Shown: one piece after another, positions 51,301 through 57,721 of the stretch
Numbering within the stretch: the stretch's first letter is position 1
Layout of the letters: every line of letters begins with the position of its first letter
Assembly (NCBI RefSeq): GCF_000834635.1
Contig: NZ_JXQV01000003.1
Coordinates: 1 to 64,000 of the forward strand
DNA length: 64,000 bases
From: Agrobacterium tumefaciens
Lineage (GTDB): Bacteria; Pseudomonadota; Alphaproteobacteria; Rhizobiales; Rhizobiaceae
Reading direction: 5' to 3'
Notes under the pieces: model-generated
Databases searched by the model: none
What the model was told of the DNA's origin: nothing
The model's input: only the letters and a program-made list of their open reading frames with translations
Translations under genes and position numbers: made by a program

Positions 51301-51879
51301 TTATTTGCTACCCCAGGGCCGGCGTGTCGTACCGGCAGCTGCAGCGGCAGGCTTGTTGTCGTTGCTGGCGGCAGTGCGGCGGTTGTCGTTGGCTGCGGCT
51401 GGTGCAGCTTCGACCTTTGGCTCCGGCAGGTTGCCTTCATCAGGGTAGTAGTACTTCTTCAGCTCGTTGCGAGCGGCGTACTTCGGCGTGCCGTCGGCGT
51501 TCTTATCCTTGCTGTCCTTGCCCATGCCGATGCGGGCGAAGAATGAGATGAAGTGCAATTCATCGGAGTCTTCTGGTGCCTCTGTAAGGCCGAGCGCGCG
51601 CAGAAGGCAGGCAAACTGGCGCTGTCCTATTTCCTGGGTCTGGGGATTCGGATGCTGGAGATTGTAGTTGTTGAAGATCTTGCGGCCCTTCAACTCTTCC
51701 GGTGCAAGCACGTCGATCGAGACGCTGAGGTTGATCGCGTGATCGCGAGTGCCTTCGTTCTTCTCCTTGATTTCGGAACCGCTGATTTCCAGCTGATAGT
51801 CGCCGTTCGGCAGGTTCGTGAAATCGCGCTGCTGGGTGTTCTCTTCGGTCGCTTCGACTCTGATGCCAATCTTGGCCAT
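51301..51879 (-). CDS. DUF669-like single-strand DNA-binding protein, 192 aa
   Basis: Start MAKIGIRVEATEENTQQRDF. Core NGDYQLEISGSEIKEKNEGT and RKIFNNYNLQHPNPQTQEIG fits DUF669, an OB-like ssDNA-binding family beside Sak4 ATPases. The C-terminal tail holds AAANDNRRTAASNDNKP, two copies of the recurring tetrapeptide, in the place where SSB tails bind partners. Ends RRPWGSK. Confidence 0.78.
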   Translation of the reverse strand: MAKIGIRVEATEENTQQRDFTNLPNGDYQLEISGSEIKEKNEGTRDHAINLSVSIDVLAPEELKGRKIFNNYNLQHPNPQTQEIGQRQFACLLRALGLTEAPEDSDELHFISFFARIGMGKDSKDKNADGTPKYAARNELKKYYYPDEGNLPEPKVEAAPAAANDNRRTAASNDNKPAAAAAGTTRRPWGSK

Positions 51880-51911
51880 GCGTAGTCTCCTGTGGTGTTG
51901 TGTGGTGTGGT
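51877..51911 (-). promoter_or_regulatory. Conserved leader/RBS, copy 11
   Basis: Coding strand CACACCACACAACACCACAG then GAGACTACGC and ATG; the tract is extended. Confidence 0.6.
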
Positions 51912-52066
51912 TAGCGGAGGTAGTGGCGGAAAGGCCCGCTACCGAATGGTGTCGATGCCTGATCGCGCCAGACATGTGTGAGCCAGACCCAAATCAGCTG
52001 GCCTGAGCGCGTGCGTGCTTTGACTGGGTGCCACGCAAACCACGATTCGCCGCGGAACATGGTCAT
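51911..52066 (-). CDS. Small Trp-rich protein, 51 aa
   Basis: Reads MTMFRGESWFAWHPVKARTR and SGQLIWVWLTHVWRD. ATGA overlap with the gene before it. Trp-rich, possibly membrane-associated; short proteins of this style occur in Rhizobium phages. Confidence 0.6.
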   Translation of the reverse strand: MTMFRGESWFAWHPVKARTRSGQLIWVWLTHVWRDQASTPFGSGPFRHYLR

Positions 52067-52212
52067 GGCTGGTTAGCCTCCCTGACTGTGGCGCACACAC
52101 CCGCCAGAATGGCCAGAGTGAACGCCGCGCCGCGCATGTCAGCCTCGCCAGCGCCCATGCAGATGGCGAGAATTGCACAGGTAACGGCAAGGCCGGTGAA
52201 TACCTCCCTCAT
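52063..52212 (-). CDS. Small two-span membrane protein, 49 aa
   Basis: Two hydrophobic segments (FTGLAVTCAILAICMGAG and AAFTLAILAGVCATV). Overlaps the ATPase stop (ATGA) and the next start. Unknown role. Confidence 0.6.
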   Translation of the reverse strand: MREVFTGLAVTCAILAICMGAGEADMRGAAFTLAILAGVCATVREANQP

Positions 52213-52982
52213 GCCGCAACTCCCGTAGGCGCAGGAAAGTGCTTCGCCAGTTCGGCATAGCCCTGCCCTTTTCGGTACGGCACGGTGTCGGGCATCGAGT
52301 AGCGGTTCTTCGCATTGAAGCCTGCGCCCTCGGAAAGGTGAACCTGACGCTCTTTGCCGCCCTCAGCGTGCGCCACTTTGGTCTGGCGCGCGACTTCCTT
52401 TTCCTTGATGGAGATGCGGTAGTTCATGAAGGCGACAATGTCAGACTTCTCACGAACCAGCGCATTGGCGCGCTTGTGCAGCTTCGGCTGATAGCGGCTG
52501 TAAGGATCGGTGACAGGGCTGTCGAATCGGATGATTTCAGGGTGCGCGAGCATGACCACGCAGATGCCGCGTTGAGCGAGGGCAGAGACCGCCGCCATAA
52601 GCTCATTCCATTCGCTGTCGGCTTCTACGTAACCCTTCCCGAAGCCAGCATCCTCGATTGACGCCACGCCGATGCGGCGGCAGGTCGCTGCCCATACAAG
52701 CGGCTCCAGACCGTCGAGGCTGTCGATGATAACCGTCTTGCGGTCATGTTCTTCGGTCAGCAGTTCGCCGAATACGTCCAGCAGTTCGTCGAAGCTCTCG
52801 ATGGTGCCAGGCGTGACGAGTTCAACGTCAGACGGAGTGCGCTCGCCTTCGGTCGGCAAATAGATCGCGTCGGGGAATTCGGCAGCAAGGCTGGTTTTGC
52901 CGATGCCGTCGACGCCATAGAGCAAGATGACCGGAGGGTCTGCTCTCTTGGTCGACTTCAGGCTGCTAAGTGAAATAGCCAT
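52209..52982 (-). CDS. Sak4-like recombination ATPase, 257 aa
   Basis: Walker A GVDGIGKTS at 23-31 and Walker B VIIDSLDGLE near 84-93, with VVMLAHPEIIRF behind: the RecA-core AAA_24 (Sak4) single-strand annealing protein type. Usually paired with a DUF669 ssDNA-binding protein and an exonuclease, both present here. Confidence 0.85.
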   Translation of the reverse strand: MAISLSSLKSTKRADPPVILLYGVDGIGKTSLAAEFPDAIYLPTEGERTPSDVELVTPGTIESFDELLDVFGELLTEEHDRKTVIIDSLDGLEPLVWAATCRRIGVASIEDAGFGKGYVEADSEWNELMAAVSALAQRGICVVMLAHPEIIRFDSPVTDPYSRYQPKLHKRANALVREKSDIVAFMNYRISIKEKEVARQTKVAHAEGGKERQVHLSEGAGFNAKNRYSMPDTVPYRKGQGYAELAKHFPAPTGVAA

Positions 52983-53007
52983 AAGGCCTCCTCAGTGGTG
53001 TGTGGTG
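52980..53007 (-). promoter_or_regulatory. Conserved leader/RBS, copy 12
   Basis: Coding strand CACCACACACCACTGAGGAG then GCCTT and ATG. The tract also encodes the end (TTHH) of a candidate mini-gene. Confidence 0.55.
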
Positions 53008-53099
53008 AAAATGATTGCTGCGATGTAGGCAGCAGCTGCAAAGACGATCAGCCACTGCCAGTTTGCGATCAGCGAGCGTAGAGGAGGCAAAACAGCCAC
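52992..53099 (-). CDS. Candidate small membrane protein, 35 aa
   Basis: GTG start uncertain. Sequence VAVLPPLRSLIANWQWLIVF then AAAAYIAAIIF gives one span. It overlaps the end of the upstream gene. Kept because the frame fills the gap and looks like the neighbouring membrane genes. Confidence 0.35.
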   Translation of the reverse strand: MAVLPPLRSLIANWQWLIVFAAAAYIAAIIFTTHH

Positions 53100-53302
53100 C
53101 AGAATACGCCAAGGACGGCGATAGCTACGATGGCCAACGGGAACAGCATGATGAGGCCAATCGCTACCACCGCTGTGAGGGCGGCAACTGCGCCGCGCTT
53201 CAATCCACGCAGAACGTACTTGCGCGGCGTTGGTGTGGCTGGAGTGACCGGCGCGTAGTCGATGGGCGGGATTGTGGATTCTGTGTACCAGGGGGAGGTC
53301 AT
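53069..53302 (-). CDS. Membrane protein, 77 aa
   Basis: Start MTSPWYTESTIPPIDYAPVT follows GGGGG. A Pro-rich N-terminus, basic stretch, then two adjacent spans (AVAALTAVVAIGLIMLFPLA, AVLGVFWWLFCLLYAR). Overlaps the upstream stop. Confidence 0.6.
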   Translation of the reverse strand: MTSPWYTESTIPPIDYAPVTPATPTPRKYVLRGLKRGAVAALTAVVAIGLIMLFPLAIVAIAVLGVFWWLFCLLYAR

Positions 53303-53502
53303 CAGAATGCCCCCAGCCAAACGCCGAAGCCGTGGATGATGCCGACGGGTGCGACGATGCAGCCGAAGGCCAGTAGGATCCACGCGCTCGCCTGAATGCA
53401 GACGTAGACGTGCGTGACCCACGCAGCAAGGGCCGCAAAGATAGCGCCAATCGGAATGAGCGCAGCAAGGGCCGCAAACAGGATTGCCAAAGCATCCTTC
53501 AT
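53302..53502 (-). CDS. Two-span membrane protein, 66 aa
   Basis: MKDALAILFAALAALIPIGA, then AWVTHVYVCIQASAWILLAF, almost entirely hydrophobic. Behind a good leader box. Membrane gene cluster of unknown role in the early operon. Confidence 0.65.
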   Translation of the reverse strand: MKDALAILFAALAALIPIGAIFAALAAWVTHVYVCIQASAWILLAFGCIVAPVGIIHGFGVWLGAF

Positions 53503-53524
53503 CAGAAATCTCCTCGTTGTGGTG
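53500..53524 (-). promoter_or_regulatory. Conserved leader/RBS, copy 13
   Basis: Coding strand ACCACAACGAGGAGATTTCT then GATG; the CAC tract and purine core are both clear. Confidence 0.55.
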
Positions 53525-53559
53525 AAGTGCGGCTGGTTGGTGGCCAGCCGCTTTGGTGG

Positions 53560-54222
53560 TCAGGCTGCGTCGACGAAGTACTCGACTGCATCCTTGGCAG
53601 GCTTCAGGCCCATGCCGGTGATGCTGCGCAGCTCCTTGATCGCGTCGATCTTGAGACCCAGCACCGCAAGGTTCTGCCATTTGTGGTCATAGACCGGCGC
53701 GGCTTCCTCATGCGTCGTGGTCAGCGTGAACACGCCGAACTGCTTGCCCTTGAACTTCGCCGCAAGACGCTTGGCTTCCTTCTCGGCTGCGCCGGTGGAG
53801 GCGTGAACATGCGGCGTTGAGGATGGCTTGGGTTTGCCGTTTTCGATGAGGGCGACGATGGTGGCGGTGGAGAGGATTGGTTCGAGCGAGCTGACGTTGA
53901 ATCCGCCCTCGATGCCAGCGCACTCCCCGGTTTTCATCAATACTACGGCCGACACTCCGAAGAAACGAACGACTTCGCCTTCACCATTCCAGCCGTGCCC
54001 GTATTTCACATTAACCCGCTCGCCAACGCGCGGCTGCCAGGGTTCATAGTTCTGCGCGATACCCTCGTGACCATTCGTGAAAATTATGTCGTTGGTCCCG
54101 CCGCGAAACTTCACATCTGAAACCTGACCTACAAAGCCAGCCTCATGGCGTCCAGCGCTCGTATAAAGCGAACTGCCTGACGTTCTGCGAACAAAATCAC
54201 CCTTCTTAAACTCACCCATCAC
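53560..54222 (-). CDS. SH3/KOW-like protein with L7/L12-type C-terminus, 220 aa
   Basis: The N-terminal 125 residues have SH3-like strands (KKGDFVRRTSGSSLYT, RVGERVNVKYGHGWNGEGEV). The end, residues about 188-218, reads LKIDAIKELRSITGMGLKPA and DAVEYF, very like the ribosomal protein L7/L12 C-terminal domain that binds translation factors. May act on translation or simply reuse the fold. Overlaps the next gene by four bases. Confidence 0.65.
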   Translation of the reverse strand: MMGEFKKGDFVRRTSGSSLYTSAGRHEAGFVGQVSDVKFRGGTNDIIFTNGHEGIAQNYEPWQPRVGERVNVKYGHGWNGEGEVVRFFGVSAVVLMKTGECAGIEGGFNVSSLEPILSTATIVALIENGKPKPSSTPHVHASTGAAEKEAKRLAAKFKGKQFGVFTLTTTHEEAAPVYDHKWQNLAVLGLKIDAIKELRSITGMGLKPAKDAVEYFVDAA

Positions 54223-54503
54223 GCTACTCCCTCTGTTGGTGTTTCGGCGGTCAAAACCTGCCCTTTGTTGAAGTCCACACGCACGACGTTGGTCTCGTCG
54301 TCTTCCTTCGCGGGTGGCTCGGGTTCGCCGCTAGCGACGTGACGAAGCTCCCATTCGTGGAAGTTCATGACGGCAAGTGTCGGAGATGTGCGGATGGAGC
54401 GGATCGAACCAGCCTCCGCGATAACAATGCCGAAGACATTGGTGTTCATCTTGTGCTCGACGATGTCGCCGATACGGATGTAATCACAGCACTCGCAGCT
54501 CAT
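54219..54503 (-). CDS. Hypothetical protein, 94 aa
   Basis: Cysteines near the start (MSCECCDYIRIGDIVEHKMN) and an SH3-like pattern (GDIVEHKMNTNVFGIVIAE). Overlaps both neighbours by four bases. No family recognised. Confidence 0.6.
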   Translation of the reverse strand: MSCECCDYIRIGDIVEHKMNTNVFGIVIAEAGSIRSIRTSPTLAVMNFHEWELRHVASGEPEPPAKEDDETNVVRVDFNKGQVLTAETPTEGVA

Positions 54504-54841
54504 GCCGCCACCCCACGCAGCGCATATTCGTTAACAGCAAGACCGGCCTGCAGGTCGGCATCGTTGTCGTTGACCGCAGTGACGACGCGCAGCAGAGAAA
54601 CTGGCATGAGGCCAGACAGAGTGGAGCAACCGCCGTTGCGGGCCACCATGTGTGTTGTGCGGTTAGAGTTGTTGTCGTTCGCCGGTCCTGGCAATCTTGC
54701 GGACAAGCCGTAAGCGCGGCGCAGGCGCTGGTATGCAGCCATTGGCTTTACGTTGTATCTGGCAGCGATATCTGCGACGCTTTCCCCGTTTTCACGGCGT
54801 GCATGCATAGCCGCCAGCATGGTGCTGGTGATCATTGTCAT
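54500..54841 (-). CDS. HTH protein at the start of the leftward early operon, 113 aa
   Basis: Residues 14-45 form a helix-turn-helix (ENGESVADIAARYNVKPMAA, then YQRLRRAYGL). Linkers contain GPANDNNSNRT and TAVNDNDADL. First gene of the operon and divergent from a repressor gene, the position of Cro or an early activator; its role as such is inferred. Confidence 0.65.
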   Translation of the reverse strand: MTMITSTMLAAMHARRENGESVADIAARYNVKPMAAYQRLRRAYGLSARLPGPANDNNSNRTTHMVARNGGCSTLSGLMPVSLLRVVTAVNDNDADLQAGLAVNEYALRGVAA

Positions 54842-54860
54842 GTAGTCTCCTCGTGTGGTG
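54839..54860 (-). promoter_or_regulatory. Conserved leader/RBS, copy 14
   Basis: Coding strand CACCACACGAGGAGACTAC then ATG; the cleanest copy on the minus strand. Confidence 0.65.
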
Positions 54861-54886
54861 TCTTCTGGGTCGTGACCGGCTTGCGG

Positions 54887-54937
54887 TTGACAAGGCGGCT
54901 GGACTGTGAAACTAAACTCTTTTTACAAATTTGTCAA
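54887..54937. promoter_or_regulatory. Divergent early/repressor promoters with ACAAATTTGT operator
   Basis: Leftward: TTGACA (54937-54932), 17 bases, TAGTTT (54914-54909). Rightward: TTGACA (54887-54892), 17 bases, AACTAA (54910-54915). The palindrome at 54925-54934 covers the leftward -35/spacer and the start region of the rightward transcript. One bound repressor could therefore shut both. Confidence 0.7.
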
Positions 54938-54948
54938 GGTTTTGCAGG

Positions 54949-55557
54949 ATGCCTGAGAAGAAGTCGCGCCTAAGCCAGATGATTGTCGCTGAGCAGAAGA
55001 AGCGGGAATTCAAAGACAAGCAGGCGTACGAAGCCCTTGACGTGAAGCAGCAGACCTACAGCAGCTGGAAGCGTGGCGTTGTCCCTCGCCCTGGGATGTA
55101 TCCGAGCATTGCAGCGTTCCTCGGTGTCGACGAGAGCGTTGTCGCTGAGCTTGCGCAGCAAGCTGCCCAGGTTGAGAACGCCAATAAGCTTTCGGCTTTC
55201 GTGACCGCCCGCGTCTACGGCACGATGTCGGACCGCAAGGAAGGCAAGTGGAAGTTTCAGCCGATCAACGACGGACGCAAGCGAATCCCTGAAGGACGTT
55301 ATGCGTTGATCGTCGACACAAAGATCATGGAGCCGGTCTTCCGCGTCGGCACCAAGATCTGGTTGGATCCTTCCCGCTGGCCGCAACAAGGTGACGACGT
55401 CATCGTGCACACTGGCGGCATGGGTTGGATTGGCACCTTCGACTCGCTGGAAGGCAAGAAGGCCAGCCTTACGAGATACGGTGGCGGCTCGCTTTCGGTC
55501 GATAACGTTGAAGCTATCCATGTGATCGTCCTTTCCGAGCGAGTAGTCTGGTCATAG
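54949..55557 (+). CDS. CI-type repressor with degenerate S24 domain (repressor 1), 203 aa
   Basis: The ATG after TTTGCAGG is preferred to the TTG 18 bases upstream, which lies inside the operator. Residues 20-60 are a Cro/CI-like DNA-binding part. From about 110 on comes an S24-like fold (GRYALIVDTKIMEPVFRVG, PQQGDDVIVHTGG), but the catalytic Ser of the D-S-M block is replaced (KIM), and no matching Lys is clear, so self-cleavage is unlikely. Probably the ACAAATTTGT binder, given its place next to that operator. Confidence 0.78.
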   Translation: MPEKKSRLSQMIVAEQKKREFKDKQAYEALDVKQQTYSSWKRGVVPRPGMYPSIAAFLGVDESVVAELAQQAAQVENANKLSAFVTARVYGTMSDRKEGKWKFQPINDGRKRIPEGRYALIVDTKIMEPVFRVGTKIWLDPSRWPQQGDDVIVHTGGMGWIGTFDSLEGKKASLTRYGGGSLSVDNVEAIHVIVLSERVVWS

Positions 55558-55581
55558 CGGGACGGTGGCCAGCTATAGCCA

Positions 55582-55610
55582 TTGACTATCCCTACAAATT
55601 TGTGTAGATA
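55582..55610 (+). promoter_or_regulatory. Rightward promoter with ACAAATTTGT operator
   Basis: TTGACT 55582-55587, 17 bases, TAGATA 55605-55610, with the palindrome at 55594-55603 inside the spacer. It points into about 570 bases without a clear + strand gene, so it may give a regulatory RNA or a leader for repressor 2. Confidence 0.65.
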
Positions 55611-55706
55611 GCAATCGTCCGATGTGGTGTCGGATATGGAACGCATGCTTTGATCCCGCCTTACGGCGAAGGTCTCCTCGGCGCGTTAGTACGGAGAAAG
55701 GGCGGA

Positions 55707-55823
55707 TTACGGGTGGTGCCGGGTCATTACGCCCTTTTTCGTTTTCCCGGGAACGACAAAAACGCCACAGGCCTTAGCCGGTGACGTTGGAGTATCCCGA
55801 ATGTTGTTTTCAATAGCTCTCAT
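55707..55823 (-). CDS. Candidate small protein, 38 aa
   Basis: GGGAGG lies five bases before the ATG. Reads MRAIENNIRDTPTSPAKACG and ends TRHHP. It is on the minus strand between the two repressors, where a Cro-like or antirepressor gene may sit. Weak support. Confidence 0.3.
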   Translation of the reverse strand: MRAIENNIRDTPTSPAKACGVFVVPGKTKKGVMTRHHP

Positions 55824-55884
55824 CTCGGCCTCCCATTTTTGTGTTCCTGTAAAATGCAAAATGGCCCGCATCACTGCGAGCCTC

Positions 55885-56031
55885 TCAAGGCGGCCCGGTC
55901 ATAGGCCGCCATCTTCTTCTTGACGCGGGAGCCTCATGCCCCCGTCTTCTTCTTGCGATCATCGCTTGGGTCGACGGTCTTCTTCTTTCGTAGTCCATTT
56001 CGTGGGTATTTTCGAAAAGGTCTTGCGTCAT
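55885..56031 (-). CDS. Candidate small Arg-rich protein, 48 aa
   Basis: TGAGGAATGAC precedes the ATG. Contains MTQDLFENTHEMDYERRRPS and two further RRR blocks encoded by repeated AAGAAGAAGA words. Could bind RNA or DNA; equally could be a chance frame in a repeat. Confidence 0.3.
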   Translation of the reverse strand: MTQDLFENTHEMDYERRRPSTQAMIARRRRGHEAPASRRRWRPMTGPP

Positions 56032-56103
56032 GTCATTCCTCATTATGATCGCTCGGCCGGCGGGAGGCCTCAGTCACCGCTAATCGCCGCTGACAATCAC
56101 AAA

Positions 56104-56176
56104 CTACCGTTTTACCGGTTTAGTGTCAACTCTAAACCGGTTTTATTTTTGTAATTATTTCCGTTATACCGGTACG
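56104..56176. promoter_or_regulatory. Three ACCGGT operators before repressor 2
   Basis: ACCGGT at 56114-56119, 56136-56141 and 56168-56173, each flanked by A/T bases (TTTACCGGTTTA, TAAACCGGTTTT, TATACCGGTACG). The last touches the start codon region, so the gene is probably autoregulated. Confidence 0.65.
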
Positions 56177-56177
56177 C

Positions 56178-56888
56178 ATGGAAAAGCTAAGCGACATCAT
56201 ACGCATGAAACGAAAAGAGATGGGCCTAACGCAGAAGGCGTTCGGCAACCTTTTCGGCGTGCAGCAGACAACCATATCCGATTGGGAAAATGGCAAAATC
56301 AGTATGATGCGCAACTGGCAGAAGCTGGCCATTGCGTTGGGGCTATCAGAATCGAGCTTCCTCGACCTTATGGCCGAAGCGACTGCGGAAGCAGAAAAGC
56401 AGGAGCGCATGATACCTGCGCTTCGGCAGGCGATGGCTCCCATGGCCAACGCTACCGCAAACATTATTGCCGCTCCTAAACCGCCATCTGGGGAGCGTGA
56501 CGTGCCTATATTGGGCAGGTCAAAGGGAGGGTCAGAGGGTGAGTTTGAGTTCAATGGACAAGTCATGGGTTGGGAATGGAGGCCGCCTCACTTAGTTGGA
56601 GTGAGCGAAGCATACGCGACATACGTGGACGGCGAGAGCATGTATCCACGGTACAAACCGGGCGAAACGGTCTGGACAAACCCGCCGAAGAGCTACGCTC
56701 GTGGTGATGACGTAATTGTTCAGCTCGCACCGAAGGAGGAGGATGGCGTTCCGCGCGGATTCATAAAAGAGTTTGTACGCTGGGAGCCGAGCTTCCTGGT
56801 CGTGTTTCAGTTCAATCCTCCTGAGGAGATAAAGTACCCTCGGGATCAGATCGTCTCAGTCCATAAAATCGACTACGCTCAAAAATAA
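56178..56888 (+). CDS. CI/LexA-like repressor with active S24 domain (repressor 2), 236 aa
   Basis: XRE helix-turn-helix at about 6-60 (LTQKAFGNLFGVQQTTISDW). The C-terminal S24 peptidase has Ser154 (DGESMYPR) and Lys197 (GFIKEF), a complete dyad, so RecA-dependent self-cleavage is likely. A helical linker (about 65-105) joins them. It binds its own operators and those of the integration operon by position of ACCGGT sites. Confidence 0.87.
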   Translation: MEKLSDIIRMKRKEMGLTQKAFGNLFGVQQTTISDWENGKISMMRNWQKLAIALGLSESSFLDLMAEATAEAEKQERMIPALRQAMAPMANATANIIAAPKPPSGERDVPILGRSKGGSEGEFEFNGQVMGWEWRPPHLVGVSEAYATYVDGESMYPRYKPGETVWTNPPKSYARGDDVIVQLAPKEEDGVPRGFIKEFVRWEPSFLVVFQFNPPEEIKYPRDQIVSVHKIDYAQK

Positions 56889-56936
56889 CGGTTTAACGCT
56901 TTAACGGTTGACGCAAGCCCGATACCGGTCTATATC
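56886..56936 (+). promoter_or_regulatory. Integration-operon promoter with operators
   Basis: TTGACG at 56908-56913, 17 bases, TATATC at 56931-56936. ACCGGT sits in the spacer (56924-56929) and TAACGG/TTAACGG repeats precede the -35. Close to consensus and clearly regulated by repressor 2 or a partner. Confidence 0.7.
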
Positions 56937-56962
56937 TCCTCTTGTACCCAGCAACCAGCTGG

Positions 56963-56986
56963 CCACCACAAGAGGAGACTACCATG
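56963..56986 (+). promoter_or_regulatory. Conserved leader/RBS, copy 15
   Basis: CCACCACAAGAGGAGACTAC then CATG. A + strand copy nearly identical to those of the leftward operon. Confidence 0.65.
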
Positions 56987-57343
56987 TACAGACCAAGACC
57001 TGATGAGTTCGACGACGTCGCTGTTGCTGCCCAGTCCGACGAGCGCATGCTGCGTCCGGACCACAAAGCCAAGAAGCACGGACGCCCCAAGACGAAATAT
57101 GAATACATGCGCCGCTTTCCCAAGAAGCCGCGCAACGGTGAGGAAGTCGGCGGTGGCCACTTCGTATTCCGCCGTGGCGATAGCACTGGACGCATTCGTC
57201 CCTGCATGTGGCCCTTTGAACATCCCTCCTATGACTCCGCGCTGACAGAAGCCGCTCGCCTGTTTCATGAGTACGGCGGCACTTACGACATTCTCTCGGT
57301 CTGCGGTCAGGTTGCGCCTATGCCGCTGGAGGCTGGCGAATGA
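56984..57343 (+). CDS. Hypothetical integration-operon protein, 119 aa
   Basis: Start MYRPRPDEFDDVAVAAQSDE from the leader ATG rather than the longer frame. Basic middle (KKHGRPKTKYEYMRRFPKKP) and a domain around WPFEHPSYDSALTEAARLF. First gene of the operon that ends with the integrase. No family recognised. Confidence 0.65.
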   Translation: MYRPRPDEFDDVAVAAQSDERMLRPDHKAKKHGRPKTKYEYMRRFPKKPRNGEEVGGGHFVFRRGDSTGRIRPCMWPFEHPSYDSALTEAARLFHEYGGTYDILSVCGQVAPMPLEAGE

Positions 57344-57477
57344 GCGTAGCTACGGCGCAGGCTCCACTAACCGTCGAGCAGATCATTCTCGCCCACCATG
57401 CAGACCTGATGAAAGACATTGCCGGTTTTCTGGCGATATCGCTTTTCATCACGGCCGTGCTGATCTGGGCCTACTAA
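57340..57477 (+). CDS. Small membrane protein, 45 aa
   Basis: ATGA overlap with the preceding stop. One C-terminal span (IAGFLAISLFITAVLIWAY). Role unknown; coupled to the operon. Confidence 0.6.
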   Translation: MSVATAQAPLTVEQIILAHHADLMKDIAGFLAISLFITAVLIWAY

Positions 57478-57480
57478 CAT

Positions 57481-57508
57481 CACCACCACACCACAGGAGA
57501 CCACCATG
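57481..57508 (+). promoter_or_regulatory. Conserved leader/RBS, copy 16
   Basis: CACCACCACACCACAGGAGA then CCACC and ATG; extended tract on the + strand. Confidence 0.65.
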
Positions 57509-57721
57509 AGAAGAGCACCATACAAGGCCACGTCCTACGCTCCTCCTCCGTACACCGGCGACGGTTTGGAAGTAATTGCCAGCCTTCCAGCCAGCCTTCA
57601 TCCAACCGTTGCCGACGCCGTCGCGCGCTGGCATGAGCGTCGTCACACCAGCCGCAATCGCGTGATCGCATCGGCGCTGCGTGCGCTGGTGCCGGCCAAT
57701 GATAATGCAGGGAGAAGATGA
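57506..57721 (+). CDS. Small possible ribbon-helix-helix protein, 71 aa
   Basis: N-terminal Pro/Tyr-rich part (MRRAPYKATSYAPPPYTGDG), then VADAVARWHERRHTSRNRVI and ASALRALV, like a short RHH-type DNA-binding unit. Ends with VPANDNAGRR. Confidence 0.6.
   Translation: MRRAPYKATSYAPPPYTGDGLEVIASLPASLHPTVADAVARWHERRHTSRNRVIASALRALVPANDNAGRR

Noticed and set aside
54970..55521. A 183-codon frame antisense to repressor 1
   Set aside because: No domain; repressor 1 is supported by HTH, operator and promoter context.
2065..57508. ANDN codons as a DNA-level repeat
   Set aside because: Third positions vary freely between copies while the peptide is kept, and it is always in frame, so a DNA-binding site is less likely.
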